From positions 1 through 64,000 of the forward strand of contig JAGGDU010000191.1 in NCBI GenBank assembly GCA_018457135.1: a DNA stretch of 64,000 nt, written 5' to 3'. Positions 7,934 through 15,834 of this stretch are shown here, in pieces. This DNA is from Trichodesmium erythraeum GBRTRLIN201 (GTDB taxonomy: Bacteria; Cyanobacteriota; Cyanobacteriia; Cyanobacteriales; Microcoleaceae). Positions within the stretch are counted from its first letter, which is position 1; each line of letters begins with the position of its first letter. The translations under genes and the position numbers were made by a program. The notes beneath the pieces are model-generated. The model saw only the letters and a list, made by a program, of their open reading frames with translations. It made no database searches and had not been told where the DNA came from.

Positions 7934-9436
7934 TTATCTTGAACGTTTAATTCCACCCTTGCGTTTAACTTCAAAACCATATCGATAAATATCGGGGATA
8001 TTAATTCTCCGATCTAAGCGAATTTCAACAATACCTAATTGTTCTAAGTATTGTAAAATTTCTTGGGGCTTTAATGAAGGTGGTTCTTGGTTCCATTTTG
8101 TGTTTTCTAGTAAGTTGAGAAATTTTTCTTCTTCAGTTAGAAGTGTTAAATCTTTAAGTTCTTTTCTTAAAGCTTCTAACCAGGGATATTCTTCCTCTGT
8201 AAGTTCTTTGATTCGATCTTGAGAGGTATCCATTAAAGCTCCTTGTAAATCAGAAGGTTCTAATAAGCGATTTTCGGGCAATTCTTTTTCGTCAAATTTT
8301 TCTAATCTACGCTCTGCAGCCAAGGAGAATAACCTTAAAAAAGAACGAGGAGAAATGCTACGTTTTGCATCTTGAAGGTGATTAGAAATCCAGTTATAAG
8401 TGTAGCCTTTGCGAGGATTTTCTCCCATAAATACCCCAACTATTTTTTCCATTAATAATTCAAAACGAGATTCATCTGATGTAGGTAATATACCTAGGAT
8501 GTTATCTCTTTTTAAAGTTGAAGGAATTAAATCAGGAACTATTTTTAAATAATCATTCATTTCTTCTCCAGAGTTAGCTAAACGCTTTACCAATAACTGA
8601 TATAACAATGGAGTTTTCCACTCTAAAGTAATTTGATGTCCCCTGAGTTTAGAAGCATCTGGAAATCCTAAAAAATCGTGTTGAAATAAGTCTGTGCGTA
8701 GAAATATTTTGGGTCTAATTCGTTCCCAACGACGCCATCTATCTAGCCAAAATGCTAATAGTTCGGCGATGGGAGCCCGCAGTTTTAAATAAGAAGGAAC
8801 AATTCGATCTAGTTCATCATAAGTGATAAATAACCAGCGATCGTCTGCCAATAATTCTTCATCTAATTTATCTAAAGCATAGTTGATACTTTCAAAGTTC
8901 TGGCGAGCATCTGGAAACCAGCCGGAAAGTAATGATAATTTGTTAGTTAAACAACCACGAATGTCCTCTGGTATTTCCTGAGCCCAATTGTGATTTGATA
9001 ATTCTTTTTCTTGTTGAAATATTACTCCTAATACCAATCCGATCCAAAAAATACGCCAATCACTTCTATCCTTGTCTTTCATGTAGTTTTCTGTTACATC
9101 TGGTGTAGGAAATTTTTTTTCCCTAGTCTTAGTACGACCATATCCAGCAATCCAAATTGTTTTTTCTAAAGGGGGTAAGCGTTTAATTGTTAAGTTTTTT
9201 ACTAAGGCTTTGCGACCATTAGGACTTCCTAGTAAACGAAAAAATTCTGTTTTACCAACACCTCTGCCACCTAATATTAAAAATGTATCAGTGTCCAATG
9301 TCTTACGGTAGCGATCTACAGGTAAAAAGTTTTTTAGAAATAAATTTTCATTATCACTTTCATGTTCAGCTATACCTTTTCCTGGTGTAACATTAGCCAT
9401 AATTTCTAATAGCTTTTTTTTATCAAAGTTAGTCAT
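7934..9436 (-). CDS. P-loop ATPase, partner of the KGGVGR ATPase
   Basis: 500 residues. Walker A is GGRGVGKT (residues 56-63) and a Walker B-like segment is WLFITYDELDRI (201-212), followed by RPKIFLRTDLF (241-251), an arrangement seen in STAND/KAP-like and Sll1717-type P-loop ATPases. The central part is helical with many Leu/Arg; the C-terminal 50 residues (QEILQYLEQLGIVEIRLDRR) look like a winged helix. No membrane segment. It starts 8 bp after the stop of the ParA-like gene, so the two are translationally linked. The molecular function is unknown; an NTP-driven sensor or effector loader is an inference from the neighbourhood. Confidence 0.65.
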   Translation of the reverse strand: MTNFDKKKLLEIMANVTPGKGIAEHESDNENLFLKNFLPVDRYRKTLDTDTFLILGGRGVGKTEFFRLLGSPNGRKALVKNLTIKRLPPLEKTIWIAGYGRTKTREKKFPTPDVTENYMKDKDRSDWRIFWIGLVLGVIFQQEKELSNHNWAQEIPEDIRGCLTNKLSLLSGWFPDARQNFESINYALDKLDEELLADDRWLFITYDELDRIVPSYLKLRAPIAELLAFWLDRWRRWERIRPKIFLRTDLFQHDFLGFPDASKLRGHQITLEWKTPLLYQLLVKRLANSGEEMNDYLKIVPDLIPSTLKRDNILGILPTSDESRFELLMEKIVGVFMGENPRKGYTYNWISNHLQDAKRSISPRSFLRLFSLAAERRLEKFDEKELPENRLLEPSDLQGALMDTSQDRIKELTEEEYPWLEALRKELKDLTLLTEEEKFLNLLENTKWNQEPPSLKPQEILQYLEQLGIVEIRLDRRINIPDIYRYGFEVKRKGGIKRSR

Positions 9437-9444
9437 TTTCCTAC

Positions 9445-10845
9445 CTAATTTTTCAGGTTCAATTTACGGTTAAAAAGACGGCACAGTCTTTCTGCCAGTC
9501 GTTGATAAGGTTTACCTGTTAAAATATCAATAATATTTAACAAAGAACTATCTTCTTCAACAGCAGAATATTCAAATAAATTTATTTCTCTACGCAATTC
9601 ACTTTGCCAGTCTATAACTATTGGGTAAAAACGATCTTCTTGACCATTGGAGTTAGGAACATCTTCGCTAGAGCTATAGTAATGATCTTGAAAAACACTA
9701 TAAGCGTCCTCTCGAAATTTTCTCAGCTCCTGCTCTCTTCCTGGTACACCTATTCCTGGAGCTAGAGCATGGATGAGTAACAGTGGCAAAGCTTCGGGAG
9801 CTAAAGGTTTTGCTAGACGACGAATAACTTGAGTTAGTCCTGCCCAACTTTGACGAGATTGAGTGCCAAAAATGACTGCTGCATGGGAGAATTCAGCGAT
9901 CGCTAATCCTCCAAGATCGTGAAAACCTGTTCTGGTATCAAGTAAAATAAAATCTAGTTTCCCTGCTGCTTCATTCAGTTCTTTGAACTTATCAGACGCT
10001 GCTTCATTCAGTTCTTTGAACATATCAGACCAAGTTTTTTCCAGTGGGTTATTGACATTGAGCAAATTCTGGCAATCAAGTCTTGCCAACTTTTCCAGAT
10101 AGTTATTATCCACATTTCCTGCACTCAGTATAGGTAAAATTCTGTCTTCATCTCCTAATAAATTTTCATCCTTGAATGATTCTAAATGATCCTTAAGTTC
10201 CCAATTCTTACCTTGGATATTTTTCTCTAACAAATAATCAATTATCCCTGGAAGACTCTTCTCTCGATCTGGGAAGAAAAAAGTGAATATACCAGGAGAT
10301 TCTAAATCTAAATCGACTACAGCTACTTGATGACCGTGACGAGCTAATGTCAGAGCTGTTGCAACTAATGTTGTTGTGCGACCAACTCCACCTTTGAAGG
10401 AAAAAAACGAAACTATTGCTGGTTTATGACCTTGATCTACTACTTTCTGAGGCCAAGGAGGCTCAGTTTCTTTTTTATTTGTCCATGCTTGTTTAGCAAC
10501 ATGACGCTCTAACACATACCAACGAGGTTGACTTTCATCATCCCATTCAGCGGAAACTCTTTCCGAGCGGATCACATCTATCAAATTTTTATAACCATCT
10601 TTTTCTCCTTGTGGTAGCCAAATATCGTGGCCGTAGTAGGAAACGAGTTTATTCTCAAGGCGTTCTTCTAAGTGATTTAGAATAATATCTTCAAGATTTT
10701 TGTTTTCTAGAGGTTCCAGGAAAAGTCTAATCTTTCCCTGCACATCGCGAATTATAGTTATTGATTCTAGTTGGTCTTTTATAGAAGATTCTTCAAAGCA
10801 TTCTTGCACTTTGTCAAATGTTTCACTGAAAGTAATATTAGTCAT
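9445..10845 (-). CDS. KGGVGR-variant ParA/MinD-like ATPase
   Basis: 466 residues. An unassigned N-terminal domain of about 140 residues precedes the deviant Walker A FFSFKGGVGRTTTL (K151), then VAVVDLDLESPG and LDTRTGFHDLGG, the switch motifs of the MinD/ParA class. The Arg in KGGVGR instead of KGGVGKT defines a variant that is frequent in uncharacterised multi-gene systems. Residues SD-x-FKELNEAA occur twice in tandem just before the LDFILLDTR strand (33-bp DNA repeat at about 9964-10029). Its ATG immediately abuts the HEPN stop (TAAATG), and the P-loop ATPase follows after 8 bp. No parB or partition site is nearby, which argues against plasmid partitioning. Confidence 0.75.
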   Translation of the reverse strand: MTNITFSETFDKVQECFEESSIKDQLESITIIRDVQGKIRLFLEPLENKNLEDIILNHLEERLENKLVSYYGHDIWLPQGEKDGYKNLIDVIRSERVSAEWDDESQPRWYVLERHVAKQAWTNKKETEPPWPQKVVDQGHKPAIVSFFSFKGGVGRTTTLVATALTLARHGHQVAVVDLDLESPGIFTFFFPDREKSLPGIIDYLLEKNIQGKNWELKDHLESFKDENLLGDEDRILPILSAGNVDNNYLEKLARLDCQNLLNVNNPLEKTWSDMFKELNEAASDKFKELNEAAGKLDFILLDTRTGFHDLGGLAIAEFSHAAVIFGTQSRQSWAGLTQVIRRLAKPLAPEALPLLLIHALAPGIGVPGREQELRKFREDAYSVFQDHYYSSSEDVPNSNGQEDRFYPIVIDWQSELRREINLFEYSAVEEDSSLLNIIDILTGKPYQRLAERLCRLFNRKLNLKN

Positions 10846-11370
10846 TTAAAGCTCCTCACTAGATATCCTACCATCCAAAATTAGTTTGGGAATAATTTCG
10901 TTATAGATTTCTGCTGCTCGTTTAACTGCTTCTTTTGCCTTGAATTCCTTGCACCAACCAGACTGAAAATAACGTCGCTCTGGATGATATTCAGCTAAAA
11001 CTGTCCCTTTTATCCGGGAAATTGACAGTTGAGCATCAAGAATAGGATAAATTATCCGTAATCTTCCAATGCCTTTACCTTGAAGTTGTCTTAAATTGTG
11101 ACCGAATTTTTGACAAGCTTTATTGTTAATATATTGCTCTACTATAACTTTAAGAGTACATTCTACCACATAGCCTGCCAAGTAAACTGCATTATCCCAA
11201 CGATGTTGAGCTAGCATAATTTCTGCATCATATAAATGCCTTCCAGCAGCTTGGATAAATGACTCTTTAAAATGACTCTTAAATGACTCTTTGATAGATG
11301 AATCTTTTGAATCTTTTGAATCTTTTGACTCTTTTGACTCTTTTGACTCTTTGATAGATGAATCTTTCAT
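10846..11370 (-). CDS. HEPN-domain protein with Ser-Lys-Glu/Asp repeat tail
   Basis: 174 residues. From about residue 38 it matches the HEPN helical fold: AAGRHLYDAEIMLAQHRWDN, then AVYLAGYVVECTLK and a later KFGHNLRQL. HEPN proteins are often RNases in toxin-antitoxin and defence operons, but the usual Arg-x4-6-His active site is not evident here, so it may be a scaffold or inactive version. The first 35 residues are a charged low-complexity tail built from SKE and SKD triplets, encoded by imperfect 9-bp repeats (about 11300-11348) bounded by two copies of TTTGATAGATGAATCTTT. ATG 11370 is the only in-frame Met. It is directly joined to the ATPase gene downstream. Confidence 0.65.
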   Translation of the reverse strand: MKDSSIKESKESKESKDSKDSKDSSIKESFKSHFKESFIQAAGRHLYDAEIMLAQHRWDNAVYLAGYVVECTLKVIVEQYINNKACQKFGHNLRQLQGKGIGRLRIIYPILDAQLSISRIKGTVLAEYHPERRYFQSGWCKEFKAKEAVKRAAEIYNEIIPKLILDGRISSEEL

Positions 11371-11402
11371 ATTTTAATCAGCTAAGTTTCTCCCTTTAAT
11401 GG

Positions 11403-11642
11403 TTAAAAAATATTCTCATCTGGAACTTCTTTATTTGTATAATAAGCTGTCGCTTTCTTGGCCGCAATTTCTACTGGGACATCTTCTGGCACCAACTGAT
11501 CACGAATAGGCACTCGCTCCACTATTTTAATACCAGAGTTAATAATAGGGCTATATTTGATATCACTCATCGACACTAAACCCTCAATATTACTCATGCC
11601 TAAGCAATGAAAAACATCAGCCATTAATTCCCGAAACCGCAT
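11403..11642 (-). CDS. Small unknown protein, first gene of the HEPN operon
   Basis: 79 residues starting MRFRELMADVFHCLG and ending NKEVPDENIF. It is not recognised. Sequence is soluble, mixed alpha/beta, with a possible beta segment SGIKIVERVPIRDQLVPE. Its stop is 32 bp before the HEPN start on the same strand, with a GGGAGA-like stretch in the gap, so co-transcription is likely. In such operons a first small protein can be an antitoxin, adaptor or sensor, but nothing in the residues decides this. Confidence 0.5.
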   Translation of the reverse strand: MRFRELMADVFHCLGMSNIEGLVSMSDIKYSPIINSGIKIVERVPIRDQLVPEDVPVEIAAKKATAYYTNKEVPDENIF

Positions 11643-11974
11643 ATTTTGTAATCCTACTACACATTCAGTCCCAGGAAAATTATGATTTATATGGTAGTAT
11701 AATATAAATCTAACTATTAGTATTTAAATCAACATTAGTCGTAAGTCTTTAGCTATCAGATACTGAAAACTGTTGACTGTTGACTGATAACTGAAAAAAA
11801 TGGAGTATTATAACTCTTCGCGCTATAGCTAATGCCTGAATGCTTATTAATTAAGTTAATTATAACTAAAAATTATTAACTGAAAACAAAGCAGGTAAAA
11901 AAGAGAGTTTTGTTACTTATAGCTGATAGTTAATACTTGAATGTTTACTATATTAAATAAACCTAGTAAAAAAT
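11643..11974. other. Divergent intergenic region
   Basis: Promoters of the leftward HEPN operon and the rightward lipoprotein gene must lie here. It contains imperfect heptamer repeats (GTTGACTGTTGACTGATAACTG, written here as separate units TTGACTG, TTGACTG, ATAACTG around 11773-11793). No gene seen. Confidence 0.4.
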
Positions 11975-13012
11975 ATGAATTATATTAGTCGCCGTAAATT
12001 TATTTACTATACTAGCCTAGCTGTTGGTAATGGCATATTAACAAGTTGTACTAATACTAATAAATCCAATTCAGTAGCTAAAAACGACAAAAATATTGAC
12101 AAAGTTACTTATGGAACAAACTGGTATGCTCAAGCCGAACATGGAGGTTTTTATCAAGCAATTGCTACAGGAATTTATGAAAATTATGGTTTAGAGGTTA
12201 CTATCAGAATGGGAAATGCTCAAGTCAATGGAACTCAGCTATTAGTAGGAGGTGCAATAGACTTTTACATGGGCTCTAGTCTGAGTGCAATTAGTTCTGT
12301 AGAAGCCAAAATTCCTACTATTACAGTCGCAGCTATTTTCCAAAAAGATCCTCAAGTATTAATTGCTCATCCAGGGATGGGAAATGACTCTTTAGAACAA
12401 TTAAAAGGCAAGGCAATTTTTACCTCATCTTTATCTGAAAAAGGCTATTGGCAATTCCTAAAAAGTAAGTTTAATTATACAGACGATCAGAAACGTCCTT
12501 ATAATTTTAGTGTAGCTCCATTTTTATTAGATAAAAATGTAATTCAGCAAGGTTATCTCACATCTGAACCTTTTACAATTCAGCAAAAAGGAGGCTTTGA
12601 ACCTGTAGTTATGTTATTAGCAGATGCTGGCTATCAACCTTATGCTACTACTATAGAAACAACAAAAGAAATGGTAGAAAAAAATCCCGATTTAGTCCAG
12701 AGATTTGTTGATGCTTCAATTAAAGGTTGGTACAGTTATTTAGAAAATCCCGAACCTGCCAATCAACTAATTAAAAAAGATAATCCAGAAATGACAGATG
12801 AATTATTAGCTTATAGTTTAGAAAAAATGAAAGAATATGGTGTTGTTATTTCTGGAGATGTTATTACTAAAGGTATCGGTGCTATGACAGACCAACGCTG
12901 GAAATCATTTTTTGATAGTGTAGTGGAGACCGGAATAATTAAGCCAGCTACTAACTATAAAGAAGCCTTTACTTTACAGTTTGTTAATAAGGGAGTAGAA
13001 GCATATCAATGA
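11975..13012 (+). CDS. NMT1/THI5-type ABC transporter substrate-binding lipoprotein
   Basis: 345 residues. The N-terminus has a twin-arginine-like SRRKFI and a lipobox ending LTSC, so Cys25 should be lipidated after export. The mature part begins VTYGTNWYAQAEHGGFYQA, the hallmark of NMT1/SsuA-like binding proteins that capture thiamine pyrimidine precursors, sulfonates or similar small organics. FQKDPQVLIAHPG and LKGKAIFTSS are the usual first and second lobe segments. No permease or ATPase gene is adjacent, so it must work with components encoded elsewhere. Substrate cannot be read from sequence. Confidence 0.8.
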   Translation: MNYISRRKFIYYTSLAVGNGILTSCTNTNKSNSVAKNDKNIDKVTYGTNWYAQAEHGGFYQAIATGIYENYGLEVTIRMGNAQVNGTQLLVGGAIDFYMGSSLSAISSVEAKIPTITVAAIFQKDPQVLIAHPGMGNDSLEQLKGKAIFTSSLSEKGYWQFLKSKFNYTDDQKRPYNFSVAPFLLDKNVIQQGYLTSEPFTIQQKGGFEPVVMLLADAGYQPYATTIETTKEMVEKNPDLVQRFVDASIKGWYSYLENPEPANQLIKKDNPEMTDELLAYSLEKMKEYGVVISGDVITKGIGAMTDQRWKSFFDSVVETGIIKPATNYKEAFTLQFVNKGVEAYQ

Positions 13013-13262
13013 GTTAATTTTTCGGAAATAAATAACCTTAATTAATATAGTAATATTAAATTGGTTATGATTTTTTTATAAACAATTAATTTAAACTAAA
13101 AAAGTTTGAAATAATGAATGTAAAAAGCAATCCGATGCTTCCCTTAACTAACTACCCCCAAAATATTACAATTAAAATAGGATTGCTATCTTAATAATTG
13201 TTAACTAATAACTTATAAACTGGGATAGGATTGCTATATTAATAACCGATAAGAGGTAAATT

Positions 13263-13835
13263 ATGTCTATTAATCTCAGCAAAGGTGAAAGACTAAATCT
13301 TTCCAAAGAATCTCCTAATTTAACACAAGCTGGTATTGGGTTAGGATGGGATATTAATACTACAGATACAGGTTCTGAATTTGATTTAGATGCTTCTGTA
13401 TTTATGTTAGGAGCTAATGCAAAAATTCCTTCAGAAAAATACTTTGTTTTCTACAATAATTTAACATCACCAGATGGTTCTGTTAAACATTCAGGAGATA
13501 GTAGAACAGGAGAAGGTTCTGGAGATGATGAACTAATAGAAATAGATTTAAAAAAAGTAGATCAAGAAATTCAAGAAATAGTGTTTGTCGTAACTATTCA
13601 TGAAGCGGATGCTCGAAGACAAAACTTTGGACAAGTCAGAAATTCTTTTATTAGAATTTGTAATATTACTACTGGAGAAGAAGTAACTAAATATGAATTA
13701 GAGGAAGATTTTTCCCGAGAAACTGCCCTAGAATTTGGGAGACTTTATCGCAAAGATAATGACTGGAGATTCCAAGCTGTTGGACAAGGTTATAATTCTG
13801 GCTTACAAGGGTTTATTGATAAGTATGTTTCTTAG
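13263..13835 (+). CDS. TerD-family calcium-binding stress protein
   Basis: 190 residues, the standard single TerD domain. Typical blocks are LSKGERLNLSKE, GLGWDIN, FDLDASVFML, YFVFYNNLTSPDGSVKHSGD, GDDELIEIDL and FGQVRNSFIRI, with the acidic loops that bind calcium in TerD. Members are linked to tellurite resistance, phage inhibition and general stress. A GAGG ribosome-binding site lies before the ATG. It stands alone here; no TerB, TerC or biosynthetic ter module is in the window. Confidence 0.9.
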   Translation: MSINLSKGERLNLSKESPNLTQAGIGLGWDINTTDTGSEFDLDASVFMLGANAKIPSEKYFVFYNNLTSPDGSVKHSGDSRTGEGSGDDELIEIDLKKVDQEIQEIVFVVTIHEADARRQNFGQVRNSFIRICNITTGEEVTKYELEEDFSRETALEFGRLYRKDNDWRFQAVGQGYNSGLQGFIDKYVS

Positions 13836-14571
13836 CTTAAGATTGTAGAGAAATAATGGTAATATTAACCCATAATTTTTTCTTAGGTATTGACTAGATA
13901 ATTCTAGTTCTTATAAAGCATAATTCCCATTGATAAAACGAAAAAATTATACGGCGCTTTCCGTTGTCGGTGAGGTAGAGAAATAGCACTTACCAAACTA
14001 GTTTTTGCACTAATACTTTTAGTAACAGAATATAAGACGGCAATATATGGGAATTGATATTTTCTGTTGTAAGTGTGTAGTAACTATTTTCCTGGTGAGT
14101 TATTTTGGATATAAGTTCATAAGTATATTATCAAATTTTGATTCCTAAATATACCTCATAAACTGCGGAAACTGCCGTATTTTTTTTTGATGATAAATTC
14201 TCATATTTATGGGTATTTTCTAAGAAGTCAAATTAGTCATTGACTATAACAGTTGTTATTCTTGTTTTTAGATAATTGATTTAAACAAATTGAAATTTAT
14301 ATAAAGGAGAAAGACTTTATCTATCTCAAGAATGAAATGAAAGTTTGAAGTAATCTTGAGTTAGAGTTGATAAATTATATTAATTCAATTTATTTATACA
14401 ACTAAATTACAAATTCAAGAGTTGGAGCTAAAAATATCTCAATTTAAAAAACAAAATACACAATAAAAACATCCTTATTTTAATGTTTAAGAAGATATTA
14501 TTATTATGTAAAATTATGGCAGTTAGCAACCCTGTAAAAACATCTCCCCAAGACAGGGTTGCGCGACTTAA
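13836..14571. other. Intergenic region between convergent terD and rsmA
   Basis: About 740 bp, AT-rich, no gene or remnant recognised apart from the inverted repeat at 14526-14562 described separately. Confidence 0.5.
14526..14562 (-). terminator. Perfect 10-bp inverted repeat after rsmA
   Basis: GCAACCCTGT (14526-14535) pairs exactly with ACAGGGTTGC (14553-14562) across a 17-nt loop. It begins about 10 bp beyond the rsmA stop codon on the transcribed strand. No long U run follows, so it may stabilise the 3' end rather than terminate by itself. Confidence 0.45.
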
Positions 14572-15417
14572 TTACTTTAATAGTTTATTGTGAGAGTGTA
14601 AAAAATGCTCTAAACTATTTGCTAAGGTAACCCACTCCTGAACAGTTAAATCTTCTGCACGACTTTGGGGGTTAACTTTTAAGTTTTCTAATAACTCGAA
14701 AAGGCGATCGCGCTCAACAACTGCTTTGAGGTTATTTCTCAACATTTTCCGTTTACTAGCAAAACCTAATTTAACTAACATTTCCATTTGTTTCGGGTTA
14801 TTTGCCTGGGGTTCTATTAATTGAGGCCGTAGTCGTATTACTGCTGAATCTACTTTGGGTGGTGGATAAAATGCTTTAGCAGGTACATCACAAATAAATT
14901 CACATTTGGCTAAATATTGAATTTTTACTGATAAGGAACTATAAGCTTTTGAATCTGGTTTTGCACAAATTCTATCTGCCACTTCTTTTTGTAATAATAA
15001 GACAATTAAATCATAAGTATTGGTTAGAGGTTGGGAAATTGTTCCTAATAGTTTTTCTAATATTAATCCAGTAATATTATAAGGTATATTAGCTACAACT
15101 TTATGAGGATTTTGGAAACCTATAAATTGTGCTAAATTTGTTTCTAAATCTAGGGATAAAATATCTCCTTGTAATAATAAAAAATTTTTGACTCTGCCAA
15201 ATTTTTTGACTAACTTTTGACATAAATCTCTATCAATTTCTACTGCCACAACTGAAGCTGCTAGAGGCAATAAACGATGAGTGAGGACCCCTGTACCTGG
15301 CCCAATTTCTAGGATGCGATCGCTCTCAGATAATTCAGCAGCTTGGATAATTTTATTGAGAGCTTTATCACTCAATAGCCAATGTTGAGCAAATCTTTTT
15401 CGAGGTTGAATAGTCAT
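14572..15417 (-). CDS. rsmA: 16S rRNA adenine dimethyltransferase (KsgA)
   Basis: 281 residues, full length. SAM motif ILEIGPGTGVLTHRLL (residues 35-50), AVEIDRDL, and the catalytic NIPY in VVANIPYNIT. The C-terminal helical domain KLGFASKRKMLRNNLK is typical. The enzyme dimethylates two adjacent adenines of the 16S 3' hairpin late in small-subunit assembly. Heptamer repeats of the TAACTGA type lie immediately upstream of the ATG. Confidence 0.95.
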   Translation of the reverse strand: MTIQPRKRFAQHWLLSDKALNKIIQAAELSESDRILEIGPGTGVLTHRLLPLAASVVAVEIDRDLCQKLVKKFGRVKNFLLLQGDILSLDLETNLAQFIGFQNPHKVVANIPYNITGLILEKLLGTISQPLTNTYDLIVLLLQKEVADRICAKPDSKAYSSLSVKIQYLAKCEFICDVPAKAFYPPPKVDSAVIRLRPQLIEPQANNPKQMEMLVKLGFASKRKMLRNNLKAVVERDRLFELLENLKVNPQSRAEDLTVQEWVTLANSLEHFLHSHNKLLK

Positions 15418-15448
15418 TTTAGTTATCAGTTATCATTTATCAGCTACC

Positions 15449-15685
15449 CTAGCAATAGCAAGAATATTTTCTTTTTTTTATACCCTTAAAAGAGTCATAA
15501 ATAGAACCAGCCAGATTTTTATATATCATAATATATACAACAGATGGTGAGATAGGTAAACCATCAAATTTGGGGATACCACGGAAATTAAAAGTAATTT
15601 TATTTCTTTTTTCTTTCTCAATATCTAATAATTGAAAAAAATCCCGTACGCTCCATTTAGAAGACTTTATAGATCCCTTACCCCA
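15449..15685 (-). pseudogene. Unidentified coding remnant upstream of rsmA
   Basis: A 79-codon minus-strand frame without any start codon at its head reads like real protein: SKWSVRDFFQLLDIEKEK, then FNFRGIPKFDGLPISPSVVY and YKNLAGSIYDSFKG, ending at TAG 15449-15451. A stop lies just before it at 15686-15688. I do not recognise the family. It is most simply the 3' end of a gene whose 5' part has been lost. Confidence 0.35.
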
Positions 15686-15834
15686 TTAGGGGTAAATTGG
15701 AGAATGAAAACGTCACGCCGCTAACCCCGCCCCCATCTCCACATTTAGATATATCAGAAAAAAGTTTTATAAGCTTAAGATAATGTATCGTTTCCAAAGC
15801 TATAGTGAATGCTTTCGACCTTTTGACCTCCCAA

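Noticed and set aside
9445-10845. Plasmid partition ParA
   Set aside because: The Walker A is KGGVGR, an extra N-terminal domain is present, and there is no parB or repeat array nearby, so partition is unlikely.
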